A stretch of DNA of 64,000 nucleotides from Sva-07 sp963728355 (GTDB lineage Bacteria; Actinomycetota; Acidimicrobiia; Acidimicrobiales; Ilumatobacteraceae). The notes under the pieces were generated by a model. The model worked only from the letters and a program-made list of their open reading frames with translations. It ran no database searches and was not told the DNA's origin. Each line of letters opens with the position of its first letter. Positions within the stretch are counted from its first letter, which is position 1. The translations under genes were made by a program, and so were the position numbers. Location of the stretch: NCBI GenBank assembly GCA_963728355.1, contig CAVSJQ010000008.1, positions 114,401 to 178,400 of the forward strand, given 5' to 3'. Below, in pieces: positions 29,306-37,524 of the stretch.

Positions 29306-31543
29306 ATGCCCGAATACCTGAGCCCTGGCGTCTACGTCGAGGAGGTGGACACCGGACCGAAGCCGATCTCGCCCGTCGCGACGAGCACCGCAGGCATGGT
29401 GGGTGTCACCCGGCGGGGCCCCGAGAGCCCCGTGCTGCTGACCAACTACGGCGACTTCGTGCGCACGTTCGGCGCGCCCGTCGACATCCCCCCGTTGGCG
29501 ACACGCCAGCAGTGGGGGAACCAGGGCCACTGGTGGCATGCCGCCGAGTCGGTCAAGGGGTTCTTCGACGAGGGCGGCACACGGGTGTACTTCCAGCGCG
29601 TGACGTCCGGCGACGCGGCACCGTCGGACGCCTCGTACGACGGCGGTCTCGTGACGGGCCTCGAGACCGACATCGAACCGGCTGGTGACCCAGTGCGTCT
29701 GCGCCACACCGTCGGCATCGCGGCCGGGGCGACCCTGAACGCCCTGAGCGAGGACGGCACCGCCCTCGGCACGATCGACATCACCGCCGTCGACCACACC
29801 GCCCGCACGATCGAGTACACGTTCGGCGCCGGCGGCCCGTTCACGGCACGGAGCGGTCGCGACCTCCTGATCATCAACGCCGTCAACGCTGCGCTCGACG
29901 TCCTCGACGTCGAGGCGGCCAGCGTCGGCGAGTGGGGCGACGCGCTGAGCGTGCAGATCGTGCCAACGATCGGAGCGCGGCTCGAGCTCGCACCCACGCC
30001 GACCAGTGGCGCGCCGGTGGTGACGGCCACCACTGCCGCAGCCGCCGTGGGCGACGTCTCGATCAACGTCACCCCGGTCGCCGGGTCGCTCGACGCCGCC
30101 ACGGCCGTGCCGTTCCAGGTGTCGATCAACGGCGGGGCCCCCGTCGACGTGACCGCCGTCGCCGACGCGGCGCCCGATCTTACGCTCACGATGGCCGCCC
30201 TCACCGCCGCCGTACCGGCCGGCACGGAGGTGCGGGTGATCCGGCCCGCCGTCAACGGCACGACCGTGACAGTCCGTGGCGCCGGACGGCTCTACACCGG
30301 CGCGATGGTGCAGCTGCACGGCCCGGCCAGCGCCAACGTCCGTCGCGTCGTGTCGGTGACCGGCACCCAGGTCGAGATCAACGCAGCACCCGGGGCCGCC
30401 TTCGTCGAGGGTGACGCGCTGACCTTGCTCGAGGCCGAGGTGGTCGTGCGCGAAGCGACCGCGGACGGGATCGAGGAGCGCGAACGCTTCACCGGACTCC
30501 GGCTCACCGACACCGACCGGTTCGACGAGCTGATCGGCGGCATCAACCAGCGCTCGGCGTTCATCCGGCTGACCGCAGGTGCCGACTACGACGCGACCCA
30601 GCTCGCCAACTTCCCCGCGATCTCGACGGGGGCGTGGGCGCAGCTCACCAACGGTGACAACGCGCTCGGCACGCTCCGCGTCGCCGACTTCGTCGGGGTC
30701 AACCTCGGCCCCGGCCAACGCACCGGCATCCAGGCGCTCGAGGACATCGACCAGGTCGCCGTGTGTGCCGTCCCCGGCATGTGGCATGCGGATGTCCGCA
30801 ACGCGCTGATCACGCACTGCGAGATCCTCCAGGACCGCTTCGCGATCCTCGACCCGCCACCGGGTCTCTCTGTGCAGGAGGTCGAGGCGTTCCGCAGCCC
30901 GATCGACACCAAGTACGCGGCGCTCTACTACCCGTGGCTGTCGGTCGCTGATCCACGGCCGGCGGGGACGGGGCTCACCGTGCCGCCGTCGGCGTTCATG
31001 GCCGGCATCTACGCCCGCACCGACATCCGGCGCGGGGTGCACAAGGCGCCGGCCAACGAGACGATCCGGTCGATCCGCGGGCTCGCGCAATCGATCACCA
31101 AACGCGAGCAGGACATCCTGAACCCGCAGAACATCAACGTCCTGCGGGCGTTCCCCGGCCGGGGCAACCGGGTCTGGGGAGCGCGCGTGCTGACCTCCGA
31201 CTCGGCGTGGAAGTACGTCAACGTCCGTCGCCTGTTCATCATGATCGAGGAGTCGATCGACGAGGCCACGCAGTGGGTCGTCTTCGAGCCCAACGACGAG
31301 CCGACCTGGTCTCGCGTGCGGCAGTCCGTGTCGGCGTTCCTGACGACGCAGTGGCGCATCGGGGCGCTGCAGGGCACCAAGGCCGAGCAGGCGTTCTACG
31401 TCGCGTGTGACTACTCGACGATGACCCAGGACGACATCGACAACGGGCGGCTCATCTGCGAGATCGGCATCGCCCCGGTGAAGCCGGCCGAGTTCGTGAT
31501 CTTCCGGATCCAGCAGAAGACGCTCGAACTGACGAGCGCCTGA
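29306..31543 (+). CDS. eCIS contractile sheath protein 1 (long form)
   Basis: This 745-residue sheath protein forms the outer contractile tube. The N-terminus 'MPEYLSPGVYVEEVDTGPKP' with 'GMVGVTRRGPESPVLLTNY' and 'FFDEGGTRVYFQRV' is the classic sheath start that links neighbouring subunits. The conserved C-terminal domain contains 'ILNPQNINVLRAFPGRGNRV' and 'MIEESIDEATQWVVFEPND'. About 170 residues (roughly 225-395) are inserted between 'GEWGDALSVQIVPT' and 'EERERFTGLRLTD', making it longer than most eCIS sheaths. ATG 29306 follows AAGGAG by 8 nt, an unusually good ribosome site, as expected for a highly expressed structural gene. Confidence 0.95.
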   Translation: MPEYLSPGVYVEEVDTGPKPISPVATSTAGMVGVTRRGPESPVLLTNYGDFVRTFGAPVDIPPLATRQQWGNQGHWWHAAESVKGFFDEGGTRVYFQRVTSGDAAPSDASYDGGLVTGLETDIEPAGDPVRLRHTVGIAAGATLNALSEDGTALGTIDITAVDHTARTIEYTFGAGGPFTARSGRDLLIINAVNAALDVLDVEAASVGEWGDALSVQIVPTIGARLELAPTPTSGAPVVTATTAAAAVGDVSINVTPVAGSLDAATAVPFQVSINGGAPVDVTAVADAAPDLTLTMAALTAAVPAGTEVRVIRPAVNGTTVTVRGAGRLYTGAMVQLHGPASANVRRVVSVTGTQVEINAAPGAAFVEGDALTLLEAEVVVREATADGIEERERFTGLRLTDTDRFDELIGGINQRSAFIRLTAGADYDATQLANFPAISTGAWAQLTNGDNALGTLRVADFVGVNLGPGQRTGIQALEDIDQVAVCAVPGMWHADVRNALITHCEILQDRFAILDPPPGLSVQEVEAFRSPIDTKYAALYYPWLSVADPRPAGTGLTVPPSAFMAGIYARTDIRRGVHKAPANETIRSIRGLAQSITKREQDILNPQNINVLRAFPGRGNRVWGARVLTSDSAWKYVNVRRLFIMIEESIDEATQWVVFEPNDEPTWSRVRQSVSAFLTTQWRIGALQGTKAEQAFYVACDYSTMTQDDIDNGRLICEIGIAPVKPAEFVIFRIQQKTLELTSA

Positions 31544-31583
31544 TCGAACACCACGCATCAGCAGTCGAGAAAGGACCAACACG

Positions 31584-32051
31584 ATGCCACCAACGCTCCG
31601 ACCGGGTGAGTACCCGGACCCGTATCCCGGGTACAACTTCCAGGTCGTCGTCGACAACGTGAGCGACAGCGGCGAGTCCGCCGTCGGCGCGTTCAGCGAG
31701 GTCAGCGGCCTCGACGTCGAGATCGAGGCCATCGAGTACCGCAATGGCAACGAGGCGACGACCGTGCGGAAGCTGCCAGGCCTGCGGACCCAGCAGAACC
31801 TCACGCTCAAGCGCGGACTGATCGGCGACCCGACCTTCTGGAACTGGATCAAGGAGGCGATCGACGGCTCCGTGCGCCGATCCAGCGGCGCGATCATCCT
31901 CAACGACGAGAACCAGGTCGAGGTCATGCGCTGGACGTTCAACCGGGGTTGGCCGTGCAAGTACAGCGGCCCCACGTTCAACGCCGCGAACAACGAGATC
32001 GCGATGGAGAGCCTCGACATCGCCGTCGAGGAGCTGTCGCTGGACGTGTGA
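31584..32051 (+). CDS. eCIS inner tube protein 1 (gp19/Hcp-like)
   Basis: This is a 155-residue inner-tube protein of the T4 gp19/Pvc1 type. Its hallmarks are 'DPYPGYNFQVVVDNVSDSGE', 'AFSEVSGLDVEIEAIEYRNG', 'LTLKRGLIGDPTFWNWIKEA' and 'WTFNRGWPCKYSGPTFNA'. Hexamer rings of such proteins build the channel inside the sheath. It has AAAGGA upstream and sits directly after sheath 1, as Afp1/Pvc1 pairs with Pvc2. Confidence 0.93.
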   Translation: MPPTLRPGEYPDPYPGYNFQVVVDNVSDSGESAVGAFSEVSGLDVEIEAIEYRNGNEATTVRKLPGLRTQQNLTLKRGLIGDPTFWNWIKEAIDGSVRRSSGAIILNDENQVEVMRWTFNRGWPCKYSGPTFNAANNEIAMESLDIAVEELSLDV

Positions 32052-32052
32052 C

Positions 32053-33597
32053 GTGACCCTGCTCGACCTCCCCGGCTACCGGGTCGTCCCGGTGCTCGCC
32101 GAGCCCGTCGACACCGGACTCCGCAACGACGTCACCGCCTTCGTCGGGCCGACGGCGCGCGGCCCGGTCGGCGTGCCGGTGCGCACCACCAGCCGGCGCG
32201 ACGTGGCCGCGGTCTTCGGCGGACCGCGGGCGGACCTGGCCGTCCCGCGCGCGGTCGACGCGTTCTACGCCAACGGCGGCCTGGTCGCGTGGATCGTGCG
32301 GGCCGGCACCGGCGGCACGGCCGCGTCCGCCGAGGTCGTGCTCGGACCCGTAGCCGGCGGTACGTGGGCGGGCGGGGGGCCACAGCGGGCGTCGCTGAGT
32401 GGAAACCGCCTCCGCGTCACCGCCGTCGACCCGGGCGTGTGGAGCGTCGGCACGCGGGTCGAGGTGACCTACCGGTCCTACGGGCCCACCGGCGAGCCGG
32501 AGTTCGACGTCCGGATCGTGGTGCCGGGCGAGGCGCCGATCCACCGGACCGGCATCGCCCCCGACGCACTGACGACGGCGATCGACGCGAGCGGGTTCCT
32601 GACGGCCGCCTTGGACGGTGATGCAGCTGCACCGTCAGCGTTGACCGGTCCGGCGGTGCGATCGTGGCAACTCGTGCTCGACCACGGCGCCGACCCGGCC
32701 GTCGACGTCGGCGCCTACGACCGAGCGGTCGTCGGGCAGCAGCAGATCGAGGAGGTCGCGCTCCTCGCCCTGCCGGGCAGTGCCGAGCACCTCGCCGTCG
32801 CCGAGCTCGACGTCGTGGTCGGTCGTGCCGCCGCACTTGCTGCCGCGGGTCAGGACCGACTCGTCCTGCTCGGGGTCGACGCGGCGTCGATCGGGGACAT
32901 CTCCGCCTGGCAGGCTCGCATGGTCGCCGCCCTGCCGACGCCGGCGCAGCGACGCTCCGTTGCCGCGTACGGCCCGTGGCTGCGGGCCGAGGACCAACGT
33001 GCGCTGTCGGGCGAGCGATACGCCGACGTCGACCCCACGGGTCACGTCGCCGGTGTGATCGCCCGCCTCGATCGCGAACGTGGATCGGGGTGGAGCCCGG
33101 CGAACGTGTTGGTCGCCGACTGCGTCGACGTGTCGCACCGCTGGGGTGCGACCGAGCAGCAGGCAGCGCGCGCGAAAAGCCTCAACATCCTGCGCTGCCG
33201 CACCGGCGGCGGGATCGAGATCTGGTGTGCCGACACGCAGGACGCAGGGTCGGGACGGTTCGTGGCCCACCGCCGCCTGATCCACCGGATCGTTCGGGCG
33301 TGTCGGCGCGTGGCCGCACCGCTGGTCTTCGACACCAACGGTCCGGTCCTGTGGTTCACCGTCGCGCGCGCCGTCAGCGGCGTCCTGATGGAAGCGTTCC
33401 GCAGCGGTCAGCTCGCCGGCGAGACTCCGGACCAGGCCTACCGCGTCCGATGTGACGAGTCGACCATGACCGCGGACCAGATCGATGCGGGCCAGGTCGT
33501 GTGCGAGATCGAGGTGGCGCCGGCGGTGCCGATGGAGTTCATCACCCTCCGGCTGACGATCGGTGCCGAAGGGCTGCTCGAGGTGGTCGAGCAATGA
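32053..33597 (+). CDS. eCIS contractile sheath protein 2 (short form)
   Basis: This second sheath-family protein has 514 residues and no large insertion. The N-terminal part has 'TAFVGPTARGPVGVPVRTTS', 'VAAVFGGPR' and 'AVDAFYANGGLVAWIVRAG'. The C-terminal domain has 'AARAKSLNILRCRTGGGIEI' and 'AYRVRCDESTMTADQID'. In Afp/PVC the sheath is built from paralogues that occupy different positions (body versus baseplate ring); this shorter copy may form the baseplate-proximal ring. GTG 32053 starts one base after the tube-1 stop. Confidence 0.9.
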   Translation: MTLLDLPGYRVVPVLAEPVDTGLRNDVTAFVGPTARGPVGVPVRTTSRRDVAAVFGGPRADLAVPRAVDAFYANGGLVAWIVRAGTGGTAASAEVVLGPVAGGTWAGGGPQRASLSGNRLRVTAVDPGVWSVGTRVEVTYRSYGPTGEPEFDVRIVVPGEAPIHRTGIAPDALTTAIDASGFLTAALDGDAAAPSALTGPAVRSWQLVLDHGADPAVDVGAYDRAVVGQQQIEEVALLALPGSAEHLAVAELDVVVGRAAALAAAGQDRLVLLGVDAASIGDISAWQARMVAALPTPAQRRSVAAYGPWLRAEDQRALSGERYADVDPTGHVAGVIARLDRERGSGWSPANVLVADCVDVSHRWGATEQQAARAKSLNILRCRTGGGIEIWCADTQDAGSGRFVAHRRLIHRIVRACRRVAAPLVFDTNGPVLWFTVARAVSGVLMEAFRSGQLAGETPDQAYRVRCDESTMTADQIDAGQVVCEIEVAPAVPMEFITLRLTIGAEGLLEVVEQ

Positions 33598-34133
33598 GCG
33601 ACATCGGCGCCTTCGCCCAGGACCTGCTCGAAGCCTCGCTCGAGGACCCGATGCCGGGCTACCGGTTCATCGTGTCGCTCGACCCCACCGACGCGTACCT
33701 CCCGTTCCTGCAGTCGTCGGTGATCACCCTCATCGCCGCCGGCCAGTTCTCGGATGTGACGGGACTCGGCGCCGAGCTCGAGGTGCTGGCGCACCCCGAG
33801 GGTGGCCGCAACGACTACGTGCATCAGCTCCCGGTGCGCCACAGCTACTCGAAGATCACGCTGAGCCGTGGTGTCGTGCGCGATCCCGGTCTGTACTTCT
33901 GGTACCAGGCGGGCCTCACCCAGTCGATCGGCGCACGACGCGACGGGGCGATCATCCTGCTGACGCCGCAGGGCGTCCCGGCGGTCGGCTGGATCTTCCG
34001 CGGCGGGTTGGCGTGCGCGTGGACGGGCCCCGAGCTGCACGCCGGCCGCAGCGAGGTCGCGGTCGAGTCGATCCAGATCGCGCACGAGGGTCTGCTGCAG
34101 GTCCCCCTGACACCGCCGAGGACGTTCGCATGA
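33594..34133 (+). CDS. eCIS inner tube protein 2 / tube initiator (gp19-like)
   Basis: This is a 179-residue gp19-family protein ('GYRFIVSLDPTDAYLPFL', 'FSDVTGLGAELEVLAHPEGG', 'ITLSRGVVRDPGLYFWYQAG', 'WIFRGGLACAWTGPELHA'). It corresponds by position to Afp5/Pvc5, the tube-initiation ring between baseplate hub and tube 1. It overlaps the sheath 2 stop (ATGA) and the next small gene. Confidence 0.9.
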   Translation: MSDIGAFAQDLLEASLEDPMPGYRFIVSLDPTDAYLPFLQSSVITLIAAGQFSDVTGLGAELEVLAHPEGGRNDYVHQLPVRHSYSKITLSRGVVRDPGLYFWYQAGLTQSIGARRDGAIILLTPQGVPAVGWIFRGGLACAWTGPELHAGRSEVAVESIQIAHEGLLQVPLTPPRTFA

Positions 34134-34309
34134 TCACGATCCAGCACCTCGAGATCCTGTTCGAGGCGGCCGAAGCGCGCGACGCCGAGGTGTTCGAGCG
34201 CCTGTTCGCGCAGCACATCGCACGCTACGAACAGGCACGCGCCCGCGCCGGCGACCAGCAGGCGCAACGCAACCGCGAACGGTCGATCACCTCCGGGGGG
34301 CGTTGGTGA
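34130..34309 (+). CDS. Small helical eCIS protein (Afp6/Pvc6 position)
   Basis: This is a 59-residue, helix-rich, Glu/Arg/Gln-rich peptide ('QHLEILFEAAEARDAEVFER', then 'RYEQARARAGDQQAQ'). It is overlapped by ATGA and GTGA at its two ends. A small protein (Afp6/Pvc6, DUF5908-like, or DUF6760 in some actinobacterial clusters) occupies this place between tube 2 and the LysM hub in known loci. The family match is positional rather than by sequence. The gene is too small and too well embedded to be chance. Confidence 0.7.
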   Translation: MITIQHLEILFEAAEARDAEVFERLFAQHIARYEQARARAGDQQAQRNRERSITSGGRW

Positions 34310-34983
34310 GCCTGCCGATCAACTTCCTCGGGCGCGAGTTCGCCGAGGCTCGCCTCGAGATCGCCGAGCCGACCGCGGACAAGCAGGTGATCCCCCTGCA
34401 CTTCAATCCGGCCGAGTACAAGCTGAAGAAGGAGAACTCGTTCGCCGAGATCCCGATCCCGGGCCTCGAGTCGCCCCCGCTCCAGTACGTCCGCGGCGGC
34501 GCCCGCACCCTGTCGATGGACCTCTTGGTCGACACCTCCGACGAGCTCGAGAACGTCAAGACGAAGTACGTCGACCTCATCGAGCGCCAGCAGCTGAAGA
34601 ACTCGAAGCTGCACGCGCCGCCGATCCTCGACTTCGTCTGGGACACCGAGGTGTTCCACGGGGTCCTGCAGAGCCTCGAGGTGACGTACCTGCTGTTCCA
34701 CAGCGACGGCACGCCACTGCGCGCCCGGTTGTCGGTCACCCTCAAGGAGTACCGGCCCGTCCAGGTGCAGATCGACGAGAACCCGCAGTCGTCGCCTGAC
34801 GTCGAGAAGCGCTACGTGCTCCGGGTCGGGGAGACGCTCGCGACGGTCTCCGGACACGTGTTCCGCGATCCGGCGTACTGGCGCGAGATCGCGCGGGCGA
34901 ACGGCATCACCGACCCGCGGGCGGTCGCCGTCGGCACGGTGCTGACGATCCCGCCGCTCCCGGCCGACCGGAGGGCGCGATGA
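34306..34983 (+). CDS. eCIS hub protein with LysM domain (Pvc7/Afp7-like)
   Basis: This is a 225-residue protein: an N-terminal CIS-tube domain ('VIPLHFNPAEYKLKKENSFA', 'LSMDLLVDTSDELENVKTKY', 'LEVTYLLFHSDGTPLRARLS') and a C-terminal LysM ('YVLRVGETLATVSGHVFRD', 'GTVLTIPPL'). Afp7/Pvc7 and phage gp53-like proteins of this form join tube and spike hub. GTG 34306 overlaps the preceding stop by 4 nt. Confidence 0.9.
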   Translation: MSLPINFLGREFAEARLEIAEPTADKQVIPLHFNPAEYKLKKENSFAEIPIPGLESPPLQYVRGGARTLSMDLLVDTSDELENVKTKYVDLIERQQLKNSKLHAPPILDFVWDTEVFHGVLQSLEVTYLLFHSDGTPLRARLSVTLKEYRPVQVQIDENPQSSPDVEKRYVLRVGETLATVSGHVFRDPAYWREIARANGITDPRAVAVGTVLTIPPLPADRRAR

Positions 34984-36173
34984 CCGACACCGCCACCCGC
35001 ACCGACGGCCTGCCCGAGCGGTACTACGCGCCCGAGTTCCGGCTCGAGATCGAAGGGCAGGAGCTCGACCCGGCCTCGAAGGCGGACGTGCTCGAGATCA
35101 AGGTCGAGATGTCGATCGACGAGCTCACCAGCGTCGACGTCAAGCTGAACAACTACGACGACACGACCTTCGACCTCAAGTGGTCGGACTCGCCCCGCTT
35201 CCAGATCGGCAACCTCGCCCACGTTCAGCTCGGGTACGCCGAACGGTTGGTCTCGATGCTCCGGGGGCCCATCACCGCGCTGACCCCCGAGTTCCTCTCC
35301 GACGGGCCCCCGACGCTCGGCGTCAGGTTCATGGACTCGCTGGTACGCCTGAAGGGATCGAAGCCCCCCGAGGACGAGGTGATGTACCGCGACCTCGCCG
35401 ACTGGCAGATCGCCCAACGCATCGCGCAGCGCCACCAACTGAGCATCGTCGTCACCGAGGAGGGCCCGGTGCACGACGTGGTGGTCCAGCGCAACTCCGA
35501 CGACGTGGCGTTCCTGAAGGAACGAGCCGCACGCATCGACTTCGACGTGTTCATGCAGACCGATGCGATCTCGGGCACCGACGAGCTCCACTTCGTACGC
35601 CCGGCCGACGGGCGCGGGGCCGACGGCATGCGGACGTATCGCCTCGCGTGGGGGACGTTGCGCAACACCGAAGTCCTCCCGAGCATGATCGAGTTCCGTC
35701 CGACCATCACGGTGTCGGACCAGGTGCAGTCGGTGACCGTGCGTGGGTGGGACCCGTCGACCAAGCAGGCGATCGTCTACACGGCCTCGCCCGACGACAC
35801 CGACGGGGTGGCGGGGAGCGGCGACGCCACCGGGCCGGCGACGGCGGGGCGGCTGGCCGGCCCGGGCAGTGGACGGCAGGAGGCGGTCGTCGACGCGCCC
35901 GTCGCCAGCGAGGCCGAAGCCCGGGCGCTGGCCGAGGCGCTGTTGGCCGAACGGGCCTACGAGTTCCTGACCGGGACGGGCAAGACGATCGGTCTCCCTG
36001 ATCTTCGGCCCGGTCAGAACGTCGAAATCGACGGTGTCGGCCTGCGATTCGGCGGCACCTACTTCGTCACCAAGGTCCTGCACACGCTCGACGCGAACGG
36101 CTTCCTCACGCAGTTCGACGTCCGCAAGACCTTCGAGGGGTCGGGCTCCGGCCCAGACGGGGCGGTGGCGTGA
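34980..36173 (+). CDS. Baseplate hub protein gpD (VgrG N-terminal-like)
   Basis: This is a 397-residue phage late-control-D family protein. The trace is clear in 'APEFRLEIEGQELDPASKAD', 'EMSIDELTSVDVKLNNYD', 'RIAQRHQLSIVVTEEGPVHD' and 'SDDVAFLKERAARIDFDVFM'. It forms the trimeric hub on which the spike sits, equal to the N-terminal half of VgrG or Pvc8. In this cluster the OB-fold and needle are encoded by the next gene rather than fused. It overlaps both neighbours by 1-4 nt. Confidence 0.9.
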   Translation: MTDTATRTDGLPERYYAPEFRLEIEGQELDPASKADVLEIKVEMSIDELTSVDVKLNNYDDTTFDLKWSDSPRFQIGNLAHVQLGYAERLVSMLRGPITALTPEFLSDGPPTLGVRFMDSLVRLKGSKPPEDEVMYRDLADWQIAQRIAQRHQLSIVVTEEGPVHDVVVQRNSDDVAFLKERAARIDFDVFMQTDAISGTDELHFVRPADGRGADGMRTYRLAWGTLRNTEVLPSMIEFRPTITVSDQVQSVTVRGWDPSTKQAIVYTASPDDTDGVAGSGDATGPATAGRLAGPGSGRQEAVVDAPVASEAEARALAEALLAERAYEFLTGTGKTIGLPDLRPGQNVEIDGVGLRFGGTYFVTKVLHTLDANGFLTQFDVRKTFEGSGSGPDGAVA

Positions 36174-36706
36174 TGCAGCCGCGAGCCGCCGCCACCGACC
36201 AGCGCATCAACGGCGTCGTCATCGGCATCGTCGAGAAGGTCGTCGACGACCCCGACAAGACCAACCGGGTCGAGGTGTCGCTGCCGTGGTACGCGTCCGG
36301 CTATCGGGCGTGGGCGCGGGTCGTCCAGCCCTACGCCGGCGCGGACTACGGCTGCACGTGGACACCGGAGAAGGACAGCGAGGTGCTCGTGGCCTTCGCC
36401 CACGGCGACATGCGCTTCCCGTACGTGCTCGGCGCGCTCCACTCGCCCGTCGACGCGCCACCGACGACGCGGACCTCGTCGTCCGACGTGAAGACGTTGC
36501 TGACGCCGAGCGGGCTCGAGCTTCGGTTCGACGAACAGAACGGGACCGTGACGGTCCGTGCGGGCGACCGGGCCTCGATCACGCTCGACGCCGCCGGGAC
36601 CATCTCGATCGACGCCGCGGACACGTTGTCGCTGAACGCCGCGACCGTCGAGATCACGGGGACGAGCGAGGTCAAGGTCAGCGGCGGAACGATCAAGTTG
36701 AACTGA
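36173..36706 (+). CDS. Baseplate assembly/spike protein gpV
   Basis: This is a 177-residue OB-fold plus needle protein: 'GIVEKVVDDPDKTNRVEVSL', 'SEVLVAFAHGDMRFPYVLGA', then a C-terminal beta-needle of short repeats ('ASITLDAAGTISIDAADTLS', 'NAATVEITGTSEVKVSGGTI'). It is the P2 gpV / VgrG C-terminal equivalent that pierces the target membrane with the PAAR tip. ATG 36173 shares a base with the gpD stop; GTG 36170 is an alternative. Confidence 0.9.
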   Translation: MQPRAAATDQRINGVVIGIVEKVVDDPDKTNRVEVSLPWYASGYRAWARVVQPYAGADYGCTWTPEKDSEVLVAFAHGDMRFPYVLGALHSPVDAPPTTRTSSSDVKTLLTPSGLELRFDEQNGTVTVRAGDRASITLDAAGTISIDAADTLSLNAATVEITGTSEVKVSGGTIKLN

Positions 36707-36718
36707 GGAGCGGGACGG

Positions 36719-37126
36719 ATGGGGCAGCCAGCAGCACGACAGGGCGATTCGGTCACCGGCGCGGACACCCACATCGTGATGGTGCCGGCGCCGCCCGGGT
36801 CACCGGTGCCGACGCCGATCCCGGGCCACGTGTTCCAGGGGACGATCGACACCGACACGTCGAGCGACGTGCTCATCGAGGGCGCCGCCGCCGCGGTCGT
36901 GGGCAGCGGGGCGACGAACAACCCGCCCCACCTGCCGATGCCGCCTGGTGTGTCGTTCCAATCACCGCCGAGCAACCGCGGCGAGATCACCCAGGGCTCG
37001 GCGACCGTGCAGATCAACGGCGCGGCGGCCGCCAGGGTCGGCGACCTCGTGAAGACCTGCAACGACCCGACCGACCTCGAGACGAGCGCGGTGTCCTCCG
37101 GCGCCGGGACGGTGATGATCGGATGA
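36719..37126 (+). CDS. PAAR-like spike tip protein
   Basis: This is a 135-residue PAAR/DUF4150-like protein: 'MGQPAARQGDSVTGADTHIV' at the start, Pro-rich loops 'PGSPVPTPIPGHVFQG', then 'VQINGAAAARVGDLVKTCND'. PAAR proteins cap the spike with a sharp zinc-stabilised cone; Afp10/Pvc10 is the counterpart. GAGGAG at 36705-36710 is a strong ribosome site 8 nt before ATG 36719. Confidence 0.88.
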   Translation: MGQPAARQGDSVTGADTHIVMVPAPPGSPVPTPIPGHVFQGTIDTDTSSDVLIEGAAAAVVGSGATNNPPHLPMPPGVSFQSPPSNRGEITQGSATVQINGAAAARVGDLVKTCNDPTDLETSAVSSGAGTVMIG

Positions 37127-37524
37127 GCGACTTCCTCGGACAGGGCTGGCGCTTCCCGATCCGTCCCGACGCGACCGGCCGTTTGGGCTACGTGTCCGGT
37201 GACGAGAACGTCGTGCAGTCGGTCGTCGTCCTGTTGTCGACCGCCGTCGAGGAGCGCGTGATGCGGCCATCATTCGGGACCGAGGCACCCCGACTCGTGT
37301 TCGCGCCCGGCTCGACGCAGTACCTCGGATTGCTCGAACAGACCGTCCGCGATGCCGTGCGCGATCAAGAGCCGCGCGTGATCCTCGAGTCCGTCGAGGT
37401 GGTCCAGGACCCGATCGAACCGGAGCGCGTCTCGATCGAGGTCGGCATCACGGTTCGACGGTCGAACACCCGCACCAGCGTGGTGTTCCCGTACTACCTG
37501 CCACGGTCGGAGGGGGTGCTATGA
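37123..37524 (+). CDS. Baseplate wedge protein gp25-like (Pvc9/Afp9)
   Basis: This is a 133-residue gp25-like lysozyme-fold wedge protein: 'FLGQGWRFPIRPDATGRLGY', 'VVLLSTAVEERVMRPSFGTE' and 'LLEQTVRDAVRDQEPRVILE'. It contains the conserved E-E-R-V-M-R-P-.-F-G core seen in T4 gp25 and T6SS TssE. It starts the sheath at the baseplate. It overlaps the PAAR stop and gpJ start (ATGA at both). Confidence 0.93.
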   Translation: MSDFLGQGWRFPIRPDATGRLGYVSGDENVVQSVVVLLSTAVEERVMRPSFGTEAPRLVFAPGSTQYLGLLEQTVRDAVRDQEPRVILESVEVVQDPIEPERVSIEVGITVRRSNTRTSVVFPYYLPRSEGVL

